Positions 44,885 through 55,605 of a stretch of DNA of 64,000 nt are shown here, piece after piece (the first letter of the stretch is position 1; each line of letters begins with the position of its first letter). Below the pieces are notes generated by a model. That model made no database searches, was not told the origin of the DNA, and worked only from the letters and a program-made list of their open reading frames with translations. A program made the position numbers and the translations under genes. Origin of the DNA: Prorocentrum cordatum (Eukaryota; Sar; Dinophyceae; Prorocentrales; Prorocentraceae); contig CAUYUJ010004703.1 in NCBI GenBank assembly GCA_963575745.1, forward strand, positions 79,501-143,500, written 5' to 3'.

Positions 44885-44885
<1 letters not shown>
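44738..44885. repeat. Two tandem copies of a 75-bp unit
   Basis: CCGGCTGAGGCGCGGCC...AAATGTTTCCT(C/G)TCCGGGGGCC occurs twice in tandem, at about 44738-44812 and 44814-44885. Confidence 0.8.
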
Positions 44886-44935
<50 letters not shown>

Positions 44936-45510
44936 ATCAATGATATTGTTGATGATAATGATGATGATGATGATGGTGATGGTGGTGATGATGATGGTGT
45001 CCCGATGATGATATTGATGATGATGTTGCTGATGATGATGGTGTCCCGATGAAGATGATGATGTCGATGATCCTGATGATGTTGGTAATGAGATGGTGAT
45101 GATGAATATGATGATGATGGTGTCCCGATGATGATGATAAGGTTGATGCTGATGCTGTTGATGATAATGGTGTGATGATGGTGGTGCCCCGATGATGTTG
45201 AAGTTGATGATGATGATGATGATGATAATGGTGTCCCGATGATGATGATGATTATATTGTTAATGATGAGGATGATGATGAGGTGATGGTGATGAGTTTG
45301 ATCATGGTGGCCCGATGATGGTGATGACAATGATGCTGATGTTGATGATGATGATGATGGTGCCCCGATGATGATGATGATGACAGTGATGATGATGGTA
45401 ACGATGATGATGGTGTCCCGATGATGATGATGTTGATGATGATGATGTTGCTGATGATGAAGATGGTGTCCCGATGATGCTGTTGAAAATGCTGTTCATG
45501 ATGATGATGA

Positions 45511-45574
<64 letters not shown>

Positions 45575-45648
45575 GTGTGATGATGATGATGGTGTCCCGA
45601 TGTTGGTGATGATGTTGTTGGTACTGATGGTTACGATGATGGTGTCCC

Positions 45649-45712
<64 letters not shown>

Positions 45713-45766
45713 TAGATGGTGATGATGATGAGGTGATGATAATGATGATAATGATGATGGTGTCCC

Positions 45767-45813
<47 letters not shown>

Positions 45814-45880
45814 GAATGAGGATGATGATGTTGGTGACGTTGATCATGATGATGATGTTGTTGACGATGACGACGATGAT
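44886..45880. repeat. GAT trinucleotide microsatellite with GGTGTCCCGATG spacers
   Basis: About 1 kb of (GAT)n broken at irregular intervals by GGTGTCCC. Open frames through it read poly-Met/Asp or poly-His/Ile/Ser and are artefacts. Confidence 0.9.
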
Positions 45881-46130
45881 GATGATGACATTGATTGTGA
45901 TATCGATTGTGATATCGATAGTGAGGTCGATAGTGAGACCGAATGTGATATCGATTGTGAGATCGATAGTGAGATCGATAGTGAGATCGATTGTGAGATC
46001 GATCGTCAGATCGATTGTGAGATCGATCGAATGAAATAGATCGAGTGAGATCGATTGTGAGATCGATCGAGTGAGATCGATCGAGCGAGACCGACAGTGA
46101 GATCGATAGTGAGACCGATCGAGTGAGACG
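45881..46130. repeat. GATCGATAGTGA minisatellite
   Basis: Tandem 10-12 base units of GAT(C/A)GAT(A/T)GTGA, very rich in ATCGAT sites. Confidence 0.9.
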
Positions 46131-47000
46131 TTGGTTCCTCCTCCCCCCCCCGAACCTCCTTATCACCCGAAGGGTGGTTGTATAGGTATGCTCCAATTTC
46201 CGACCTCGCCCACACCCGTTTCCTGCAAGCCTGAAGCAGTGCTGCGCATCCTCAGACCCCGAGCCGGCTAAAAAAATATCATGAGCTGCATCCTGAACCA
46301 GAGGCGCGACAGACAGCGTGCTTCGTGACGATCACGCGCTACTGGGGAAACCTCCGCGGCAACTGACCGAGGCCTGGAAGACAGAATAGCAGGCCCACAA
46401 AAGACCCCCGAAGGTCCAGACTACGCACACAAGAGGCACCCACGAAGCCCCAGGAGGTCCCCAAATGGCGCCAAAAGGGCCCCAAAGGGCCTCTCCAGAG
46501 ATCCTATGATGCCTCCAAAAAGGCGTTTTGTCCACGACCCACTTTGTCCCCAAGAGTGCCCTCAGAAGTCATCGAGAGTCCTCCTCCTGGTCCTCCTCCT
46601 CCTCGCTCGCCACGCGCACGCAAATTGAGCAACAAGAGTGCGACATGGGCCGGCGGATTTGGCGAAGAAATTGAACACATACGGGGAGGCCTCCGCGGCA
46701 ATTGGCCGAGGCCGAGAAGACATAATACAAAACGGGGACGCCCAAATGAGACCACGGAATGCTGCTACGCGCTCGATCTCAGAACAACATAATGTACAGA
46801 TACCGCTGCCCTCGCCTCGTTCGCACCTTTTCGGAGCATCTCCCTAGGGCCTAGGGAACCCTTGTCGCCATCGGTCGATTCGCCTCGTAAGCTTGGTCAG
46901 AAGGCACCCTGGGAGGCAGCGGTGTCGGCAACTGATGCCCCACTCGCCGCCCACGTGTACACAATACCATCCCCAAACACTATTAGCACCTAGGCTGGGT
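46131..47000. other. No gene recognised
   Basis: Short degenerate CCCCAAAGGGCC-type repeats at 46430-46480 and two copies of 'cctccgcggcaa(c/t)tg(a/g)ccgagg' (about 46350 and 46690). No coding signal. Confidence 0.4.
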
Positions 47001-47007
47001 AGTCGAA

Positions 47008-47165
47008 GCCAATCTGGCGCCAATCTGGCCGGCCCAATCTGGCAAGCGGGGGCAATCTGGCGAGGGAGCCAACGCGAATCCAGCCTGGCGGATACCCCAA
47101 ATCCTCCAGTCTGGCCGGGCCAGATTGGCCCTTGGGGCCCCATCCAATCTGACAGTCTGGCCTTC
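47008..47165. repeat. CCAATCTGGC repeat
   Basis: Irregular tandem of GGCCCAATCTGGC-related words, with inverted copies (GCCAGATTGG) at the right end, so the block is partly palindromic. Confidence 0.7.
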
Positions 47166-47375
47166 GACTACCCAGCTAGGGGGTCCGACTGATTGTTTTT
47201 CCTCGAAAACAAATTGGGCCTGCCTGGCGGTCTGGCGAATCCGTGGTCGCCGTCGCCGCCCCGTCGCCCTCCCGTTCCCGCCGAGTCGCCCGCCCGTTAC
47301 CGCCGAGTCGCCGCCCGTCGTCCTGGTTGTCTGGCGTTCTGGCGGCTCCGTGGTCGCCGTCACCTGCGGGCAGTA

Positions 47376-47553
47376 CTTATATCCATATCCAGAGCGTCGT
47401 GGACTTTTTGGGAAGAGGTGCCGCAACGCCGAGGTGCACTGGATATGGATAAAATCAAGCCTCTTGGGACAAGATTTTTATCCATATCCAGTGCGTCTAC
47501 GGTTTCTGGGGAAGAGAGCCCAATAATCCAAGACGCACTGGATGTGGATATAA
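47376..47553. repeat. Pair of hairpin (MITE-like) elements
   Basis: Two adjacent imperfect inverted repeats. Element 1: left arm 47376-47399 (TTATATCCATATCCAGAGCG core), right arm 47434-47454. Element 2: left arm 47475-47498 (TTATCCATATCCAGTGCGTC), right arm 47531-47553 (GACGCACTGGATGTGGATAT). Their loops are related (TTTTTGGGAAGAG and TTTCTGGGGAAGAG), and the second starts 99 bases after the first, so a hairpin unit was duplicated in tandem. Confidence 0.75.
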
Positions 47554-47839
47554 CTATTGCCCGCATCACCGCCCTGCCGACGCCTGGTCGCCGCCCGTCG
47601 TCTGGGCCCTTCTGGCGGCTCCGGGGTCGCCGTCGCCGGCACATCGCCGCAACGAATCTCCTTCTTGGAACAAAATTGCAGTCGATCCCCCCTGGGATTA
47701 TCCGCCCCCCCGGTGGATCTGCAATTTGCAGACGGCTCTGCCTAATCGTTCGTTTTACGTGTGAAACCAGACCATCCCAGTCAGGCTATGATCGACCCCC
47801 CCAAACACAACCTATGCCCGCACACGTCGTCATCTTCAG

Positions 47840-50600
47840 AATTTGTTAAAACATAGTTTTCTGCACATGCGCGCATCGTCGCACGCACATCCCGAAATGA
47901 ACAACGTTGGTGTCGGGTGCCGGAAGGATTTCCAATTCGATCGCCCCAAACCATGTTAAAAAAAACCCAACGGCTTCGCAACGGGAGTGTAAACAACATG
48001 TGTTCGCGCTCGTGCGAAGTCTTCGGTTATTGAACATGTTGCACCATGTACATGTTCATCTGATGGACGAAGCACGTCGTTCGCGAGCGCATACCGCAAT
48101 CGCGCGAACGCCTTTTGCACGCGCGCTGTCGCGAAAATCCCTGGCAAGACAAACGGGCGAAAAACGCACACGCGCGCGCGCGTCGCTCGCGTATGCTGAA
48201 ATCCGTCAGGAACCTTCGTTCTCGTATAGGGTTTTAAATTCGAGTACCCCAAACACATAAACAACACTCTCGCAACAAAAATGTTAAACTGAAGAATGCG
48301 CTCGTGAATTTGCGGCTGCTTGAAAAAACCTTGCTGGAAACTCAAAATGTTTACAAAACATCGACCATACGGGCCCTTCGCGCCGCCTGCCGAACACAAG
48401 CAAACTCGCGCTGGCAAGGAAGACGCGTTCCCTGCCCAGTCAAACCATGCGGGCCGCCCGCGCGCGTCGGCCGCGCGCGCACGTCAAAATCCTTCCAACG
48501 CGTTTCACCACCGACGCGAGGACACCAACATTGTCATCGGCGTGATCAGCATCGGCGCCGTCGTTTCCGATGGTGTCGCCGTTGCCATCATCGCCAACAA
48601 GATTGCTACGATCATCATCGTGTTTGCCCGTGCCAACGTCGCCCAGCGACCGCGCCCGCCCGAGTCACCGACTCGCAGTGACACCCCCGCGCGTCATCGA
48701 GGCGTTTGTAAGCGCCGGAAACCCCCAACGGTCGCTACCACCGCGGCCGCGTCAGTCGCGCCAAACTAGCTGGCCGCTGCGCGCGCAAGCATGCGAACGC
48801 CAGCGCGGCTGCAGCGATCCGTCAACCAGCGCAAAGCAGCCATCGCAATTGCCGTCGCATGGGCTCTGCAAGCCAAGTTTCGGGTGGGCGGGCGGGTGGG
48901 AAGATTTAGCGAGCATGCGAAGCGGCCGCGCGCGAAGAGATCAACTCCAATTGTTCCACAGAGATCCCCTTCTCTAACAAGACATTTGGATCCACATTCC
49001 CCCCCCCCTTCCTAGACTCAACGCGTCGCCAGTTTCCCGCGTCGCAGTGTATATTTGATTCACACGAACCCACGCCAGCCCAGGCAGACGCAGATCGACC
49101 CCGCCCGCCGCCCACCCACCCCACCCCCCGGCCCCCATACTCAACAAGCAAGATGTGCGCGCGTACTCACTCATCGGACATCGTCGGTCCTCCAAAACCC
49201 TTTGCGAACAGAAAACGGGGCGAAGTGCACGCGCGCGCCTCGTCGCGCGCGCATGCCGATATCGCTCGGGAACTGTGGCTCCCGTAGAGATGTCAACATT
49301 GAGTGCCCAGGAAATATAAACGTGCACTTGTTCAACAAGTTCATAAGCGTCGACCAAGAGGGTCTCTCTCGCCGCGAGACAAATAAAAACGCGCGGGTCA
49401 CTCGCGCGCGTCGCCCGCGCGCGCATCGAAATCCCATCCAGAACCTCCATCGCCGACGCGCGGGCACCATCGTCGTCACTGGCGCGATCAGCATTGGAAT
49501 TCCACCATGTTCATATACATCGATCGAACGGGCCTCTCGCGCCGCATGTCGAAATCACGCAGCGTGCAAACTCGCGCTGGCAAGGCGGGCGCGCCCCCTG
49601 TCGAGCGAAATCACGCTCGCCCCCCGCGCGGGCCGGCCGCGCGCGCGCGCCGTGACCCCCCCCCCCTGAGACGTTTCACTGCAGACGCGAGGACACCAGC
49701 ACCGTCATCGGCGTGATCAGCATCTGCGCCGTAGGTTCCTCTGCTGGTGTTATTGCCATCATCGCCAACAGCCTTGATACAATCAATCATCGCCGTGTTT
49801 GCCCGCGCCGACGTCGCCATGATGCCGCGCCCACGCAAGTCGCCGACTCGCACTGAACAGCCCGCTGGGACGCGCCCGACGGCCCCTGCCACAGCGGCCG
49901 CGTCGGTCGCGCCAAACTAGCTGGCCGCTGCGAGCGCGAGCGCGCGCGGGCTAGGGCGGCCGTAGACATGCTCATTGCATCACCACGCATTCATCGCAAT
50001 CTGGTCGGCGCTGGGAAGTGCCTAGCGGTCAGCGCCGCCGCGGCCGCGCTGGTCGCGCCACGCTGGCCGGCCGTTCTGCGCGCGAGCCTGCGCGCTACAG
50101 CGCGGCCGCAGCGACGAGGGCCGCAGCACCAAACACTTATCGCAATCGCCGCCGGATGGGTTTTGCACACCACGCCGCGGGCAGGCAGGTCGGGCGCAGC
50201 GCGAAAACTGAAGCGGGCAATTCACTGCGAACAAAGAAGCACCTGCACTACACCATGGACTGACGCACGTTGCCTGGACCACGTTTGTTCTCCTTTCAAA
50301 AAACATGAAAAACAATGCTCCCCCCCCCCCCGGAGCATTATCCACCCTCCTTTGCGTATTGCAATTTGCATCTGATTATGTCCGGTCGTCCATCATGAAT
50401 TTGAATTCGCACCGCCCCAGCCGAGCAGGCCCCCCCCCCGTCATCCTCTGCCCCCCAAGAAAAAACTACGCGCGCGCACTCGTTTATGGAGAACTGTCAG
50501 TCGTCGAGAATCCCTCGCAAGACAACGAGACGAAGCGCGCGCGCGCGTCGTCGCGCGCGCGTGCGCCAAAATCCTGCAAAACCTTTGGTCATGCGAAGAA
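47840..50600. repeat. CG-dinucleotide-rich dispersed repeats
   Basis: Several loosely related units of roughly 200 bp containing GCGCGCGC runs (48166-48182, 49228-49250, 49400-49425, 49638-49650, 50540-50570), preceded by 'ctcgc(a/c)agac' and followed by 'aaatcc...aacct'. Similar in style to 32.9-34.4 kb. No gene. Confidence 0.55.
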
Positions 50601-50601
50601 T

Positions 50602-50629
50602 CCCACCAGCCCTCTGGGCTTAGGTGGTA
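50602..50629. repeat. CCACCAGCCCTC...GGTGG short repeat, copy 2
   Basis: CCCACCAGCCCTCTGGGC then TTAGGTGG, close to 30021-30048. Confidence 0.5.
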
Positions 50630-50671
50630 TAGCGCATTTTTTTGTTTTGTTGTTTCTTTCTTATTTGTTTG

Positions 50672-50672
50672 T

Positions 50673-50711
<39 letters not shown>

Positions 50712-50732
50712 ATCTCTCTCTTTCTCGCTCTC

Positions 50733-50765
<33 letters not shown>

Positions 50766-50768
50766 TCC
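50672..50768. repeat. CT microsatellite
   Basis: (CT)n of about 95 bases with few interruptions. Confidence 0.9.
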
Positions 50769-50829
50769 ACTGAACCCCCCCATCCCCCCCCCCCCGGGCC
50801 TGGGCGGGGCGCGCCGCGAGGCGTGGGAG

Positions 50830-52960
50830 CGTCCGAGGTGGCCCAAAATTGCTCCAAGAGGCGTTCAAAGTCGCAAGATGGCCTCCGAGATGGCCCGCGC
50901 TACTTCAAGATGGGCCAAGAAAGCCTCCGACGGGCCCCAAGACAACCCCGAGACGAATCCAAGTGTCCTTCGAGCCCTCCATGGCGCTCTCGAAGATGCC
51001 AAAGCCCTTCAAAAGCTTTCTTGGAAACTCCGCCGATCCGGCGCGTGAGTTTCTCAGAGCGCGGGCTTGAGCTCGCTCAAGCTTCGCTATGCGGGGTGGG
51101 GGGGGGGGGCGGGGGGGGGGGGGCGCTCATTTCCGGCCTAATTCAATAACGGGCCCCGAGACGGCCCAAGAGACGCCCAAGACGGCCCAAGAGAGCCCAA
51201 GACGGCCCCAAGGGGGGCCCAAGATGGGGACCACGAACCGAAACCTCGAGCCTTCCGCCCCAAGAGGGCCCCAGGAGGCCCCGAGAAGCCCTCAAGATGG
51301 CCCAAGATGCCGCCAAGAGGCCCCCAAGAGACCCCAGGAGGCTCTAAGGAGGCTCAAAAGAGGCCCTATAAAGCTTCAAAAATGTCTCCCAGGCGCCCCC
51401 GAACGGCCTCTCAACAGACCCCAGGAGGGCCTCCCAAAGAAGCATCTGGACGACGGCCCTGTTTGGCCCCAAGACCGCCGCAAGATGCCATCGAGAGGCT
51501 TCCTCCTCCGCCCTTTTCTCTTCCTCCTCCTCCTCCTCCTCCTCCTCATATTTATCTTCATCCTCCTCCGTTCCTTCTCATCCTCTTCTCCTCCTCCCCT
51601 CCCCCTCCCCATCCTCATCTTCCTCCTTCCGGCGGCGCCAAAATGGCCCCGAGCCCGCGCCGAAGCAGTAGCGATCATGCAATACGGGCCGGCGGAGTGA
51701 GCGAAGCGATTGAATCATTCATAATGCCACCAGCCCTTTGGCCAAAATAATGGCGTGAGCCAAAATGGCTACGGACGCTCTTGGGGCTCTCTTGGGGCGC
51801 TCTCGAGGCCTTCTTGACTTATCTGGGGAGTTTCCTGGGCCGTCTCTGGGCTTGCTTGGGAGCCTCTTCGGCCGTCTTGGAGCGATCGGAAGGGCCTCTA
51901 ACGCGGTCCGGGACCGTGGGGGGGCGGAACATGGGAGAGCGCAAGAATGCTTCAAAAACCATCGGACAACTTATAATTTTCGGCTTCTGGGGCCCTCTGG
52001 AGGGGCCTCTGGAGGCGCTCTTGGGGCGTTTTGGCGGCGTCGTCGGCCGTCCTGAGGCCATCTTCGGCGTGTCCGGGGCCTGTGGGGGCTGTCTTTGGGC
52101 GCCTTGGGAACCCGGAAATCATGTTCCCGAGAAACTTCCGGGAACGAGGCCCTCTTGGGCCTCCCTGAGGCCGTCTTGGGGGCCTCCTGGGCTGGCTTTG
52201 AGGCCTCTGGGGCCGTCTTGGGAGGTTCCGTCAGCCCCGCGGGGCAACCCCTTTTGGGCCGTCTTGGGCCCTCTTGGGTCTCTTGGGCCATGTTGGGGTT
52301 CCTCAGGGCGTCTGGGGCACCGCGATGGCGAAGCAAGGAAGTATGCTGAAAATTGACGTTTTACTAAGGGAACGGGCTGATTTGTGCCTCTTGAAAGCCC
52401 TCTTGGGGCCCTCTTTGGCCATCTTCAAACCATCTCGAGCCCTCCAGGGCCTCGCTGAGGCTGTCTTGTGGGCCTCTTGGGCGCCCTGGGAGACCGGGAA
52501 TCATGTTCCTGGAAAGGTTTCCGGAAACATGATGTCGAACGAGGCCCTCTTGGGCCTCCCTGAGGTCGTCTTGGGGGCCTCCTGGGCCGGCTTCGGGGCT
52601 TCTTGGGCCGTCTTGGGAGGTTCCGTGAGCCCCGCGGGACGACCTTTTTGGGCCGTCTTGGGCCCTCTTGGGTCTCTCTTGGGCTGCGTTGGGGCTCCTC
52701 GGGGGCGTCTGAGGCACTCTGAAGACGAAGCATGCGAGCATGCTGAAAATGCAGGCTTTACAAGAGAAGTGGGCTGATTTTTGCCTCTTGAAGGCCCTCT
52801 TGGGGCCCTCGTCGGCCATCTTGAAACCATCTCGGGCCCCCTTGGGGCGCTCTTGGGCGTTTTCGGTTCCTCTCGAGGCTTTCTTGACCATGCGTACGGC
52901 CCGCGTGGCCTGTCGCTGGAAGCGGCCTGGGGCAGCCCCAGGGGTTCCGTGACCCCCCAA
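50830..52960. repeat. Degenerate GGCCCAAGA / CTTGGGGCC repeats
   Basis: 50.83-51.5 kb carries CCCCAAGA(T/G)GGCC words. From 51.78 kb the complement, CTTGGGGCCTC and GGCCGTCTTGGG, dominates. Within 52080-52960 larger copies of about 400 bp are visible: 'gaggccctcttgggcctccc' at about 52145 and 52539, and 'gccccgcgggg/acaacc' downstream of each. Long frames through it are Pro/Arg/Gly-rich artefacts. Confidence 0.6.
51756..51775 (-). other. Dinoflagellate spliced-leader relic
   Basis: Read on the minus strand this 20-base block is identical to bases 1-20 of the 22-base dinoflagellate spliced leader (starting TCCGTAGCCATTTTGGC). Just downstream on the same strand (about 51737-51755) is a second, degenerate leader-like stretch, GCCATTATTTTGGCCAAAG. 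It is not followed by AAG|GT, so it is not an SL RNA gene; a leader left in a reverse-transcribed, re-inserted mRNA fits better. Confidence 0.75.
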
Positions 52961-53041
52961 AGGTTCTGGGGGGCGCCCATGGGGGATGATGGCACCGGCC
53001 CGGGCCCCCCCCGGCCTACTCATATGTGCGTGTGTGCGTGA

Positions 53042-53045
<4 letters not shown>

Positions 53046-53091
<46 letters not shown>

Positions 53092-53157
53092 CTATATCGG
53101 TGTATATAGATATACACACGTATATTTATATATATTATATATATACATATACATATG

Positions 53158-53200
<43 letters not shown>

Positions 53201-53312
53201 TATACATACATATACATATACATATAATATACATAGACATAGACATAGACATAGACATAGACATAGACGTATACGTATACATATACATATACATATACAT
53301 ATATATTCTCAT
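53046..53312. repeat. TA / ACATAT / ACATAG microsatellite cluster
   Basis: (TA)n, then (ATATAC)n, (CATAGA)n and (ATACAT)n. Low-complexity, AT-rich. Confidence 0.9.
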
Positions 53313-53582
53313 ACGCACCTCTCCGAGGGAGTAGAGCTCAGAGGCGATTAATGCGCACGTCGTCCGCGATTTGTCTAGCCGTTTCGCTCGGGACATCCTC
53401 GGACGTCTGAAAATCGGTGGCACCCCTCACGCAGATCGTGACGTCAGGGTCCAAAAACACATTGGAATTTCAACATTTTAACATAAAACCTTCAAAAACA
53501 CATGGTAATTTCAATAATGTTGACCCCGATTCTCAGAGAATGACGGTTTCGCCTGAGACATCCTCCCAAAATCGAACCCCAG

Positions 53583-54072
53583 ACCCCTCCTCGGAGCCTC
53601 CTGGGGGCCTCCTGGAACCTCCTGGGGCCTCCTGGGGCTTTCTGGACCTTCTGGTACCCCAGACCCCGCCTCGGAGCCTCCTGGAGTTCTCCTGGGCCTG
53701 CTGAGGCCGCCTGGGGCCTCCTGGGGCCTCCTGGGGCTTCAGAACTACATGCACACACAGAGACACAAATCACGCCCAACACATCACACGCTAGACAAAC
53801 ATAACATACACACACAACACCGACAACACACAAAAAGCACGCACCACACAAAGCACACATCACACACACACACACTCACAATCCTGGGGCCTCCTGGAGC
53901 CTCTTCTGGTATCCAAGTCGGGCCTCCTGAGGCTTCCTGGGGGGCCCTGGTACACACATCGCAAGGTGTGGCAACCCCACTTGCGCTCGAGTGCGAATTC
54001 GCTGTTGCATGTCACTCCTGCTTCAAACGCCCCTTCAGCTTGTTGTATGAGCCTGGGCACACACGTGCCACT

Positions 54073-54108
<36 letters not shown>
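53583..54108. repeat. TGGGGCCTCC words, CACA and TA microsatellites
   Basis: CCTCCTGGGGCCT repeats at 53583-53740, a CA-rich run at 53743-53880, further CCTCCTGGGGCC to 53950, and (TA)n at 54072-54103. No gene. Confidence 0.7.
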
Positions 54109-54109
<1 letters not shown>

Positions 54110-54117
54110 GCGAAGCT

Positions 54118-54320
54118 TGTTTCCGCGCGCTGGCGGCCCAGTCCACGGCGCGTTGCCAATCCATTTCGTATGTCGCATCTAGGTTCGGATGCACCGCGGC
54201 AGCTGCCGCAGGATCCGGCAACGCGAAACGCTCATCCTCAGGGTCACTCCCCACCAACTGTCGCCGTTTCCGCCCTCTCTTTCTTGCAATGTTTGCGGTC
54301 GCGCTCGTCATCATTCGCAC
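54118..54320 (-). CDS. Possible exon with basic N-terminal signal
   Basis: An open frame starting MTSATANIARKRGRKRRQLV, followed by an acidic piece and ATYEMDWQRAVDWAASARKQ, then running into the TA microsatellite. The RKRGRKRR cluster is a likely nuclear signal. Same strand as, and downstream of, the helicase gene; it may be an end exon of that gene or an independent fragment. Confidence 0.35.
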
Positions 54321-55098
54321 TCGCGCCCGCGTTCCACGCGCGCTTCTTCAAACCGCTCGTTGGCTCGTCGCCGTGCCGCGACCCGGCGCCTCAGTCGGTC
54401 TCCCGCGGAGACTGGTGCGTCTTCTCGCCCGCGTCTCCACGCCTGAACCCACCGGGTACAATTCGAAACCGTTCGTCTTTCTCTTCCAAGCGCTCCGCTG
54501 CTTCACTTTCGCACCCCGATAGCGATGCACTGTTTTGCACTCCTTCACCTCGTCGAAAGCAGACGCCATCCATCCGCTTCGCCCAGCGGTCTGCGCGTTG
54601 CACGGCGAGCGCGATGTCCTTCGACCCCGTCCCCACCAGCAATCCTGGCCGCACGCGCCTGCGTCGCGCGTCTCCGACAGGATCGGAAATGTGCGCGGCG
54701 AGCGCATGTCCGCATAAAAACTAAAAGCCGCACGTCCACTCAACGTGGTCGGCAGCGCACAATCCAGATTCACCTTGCTCGGCGGGCAGTGCAAACAACC
54801 AGCCATGCCTGTCTTGCCTTGCGCGGCATTCCCCGAGCCCTTCAGGACCCCCTGGCACAGAGGAGCTGCCCTCTCTACCTGCCGCGTACATCGAGGGAAA
54901 ACGCGATTGCACTTCGTTTGGTCATCATCTCGTTGGCAGTCATGCATGGCGCCATCTTGCGCTGCCGTTTACTCCGCGCGCGGGCGCGGTCCATGGTTGC
55001 CCCCGCCCCCGCCGCGCGCGCCCTCCGAGATGATTCCGCAGCCGCCGCCTTGTATCCCCTCTCACTATTCAGGGTAGGTGCGTGTTGTTCCCTTGTCC
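54321..55098. other. Open on both strands; coding status unclear
   Basis: Minus frames include a plausible start, MAGCLHCPPSKVNLDCALPT (about 54803), and another-frame stretch, GLLVGTGSKDIALAVQRADR (about 54646), suggesting frame-broken coding sequence. Plus frames are also open. I could not decide. Confidence 0.25.
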
Positions 55099-55605
55099 TT
55101 ACGCCCCTCCTGAATGCATCGACACCCATGCCCTTGCCAACTCATCTCGTTCGTCCTGAACAACAAACTCATCGAATTCTGGCACCCCATCTCTGCTTAT
55201 TCTAGGCAGCGAGAAGTCTGGTATATACAAACCCTGCGATGAAGGCGAAACTTTCAAGTCGTTGTTCTCACTCTTTGTTTTCTTCGTCAGCGGATGAAGA
55301 GTCGCCCCTGCGACCTCTCGCGTACTTCTCACCGCGCGCGCAGCGTCGGGGGAGCTCATCATCGGCTGTGCCGATGAGCATTTATCTTGAATCAGGCTTC
55401 TTCCGTCTTTACAGTCATCGTCTGAATCAAGAATAGCCTTCTGGCTTGCCTCAACTAGCATACGTTCAGAAACAGGGCCGGCACGCATATCAAGAAGAGG
55501 TCCAAGATGACGAGACGGACCAGGCGAAGTGTAACATTGAGCATGCTCCTCATTCTTTCTACAGAATTGGAACTGCCCCCTTTCAGACTGCATATCGCTC
55601 GCATC
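55099..55605 (-). pseudogene. In-frame C-terminal extension of the helicase gene, beyond one TAG
   Basis: This frame is the same as that of the helicase frame at 55606-57702 and is separated from it by one TAG (55606-55608). About 168 codons follow, including ATG at 55591-55593 (MQSERGQFQFCRKNEEH). The composition is coding-like: AILDSDDDCKDGRSLIQDKC, TREVAGATLHPLTKKTKS, YIPDFSLPRISRDGVPEFDE. It ends in TGA or similar at 55099. Either an independent short frame, a spliced 3' exon, or part of one long gene with a nonsense mutation. Confidence 0.45.

Noticed and set aside
44886-46130. Poly-Met/Asp and poly-His/Ile proteins
   Set aside because: Artefacts of GAT and GATCGATAGTGA repeats.
51756-51775. 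SL RNA gene
   Set aside because: The leader is not followed by AAG|GT or by a recognisable Sm-site and hairpins; a relic fits better.
53042-53423. Tyr/Ile-rich and Met/Tyr-rich frames
   Set aside because: Translation of TA/ACATAT microsatellites.
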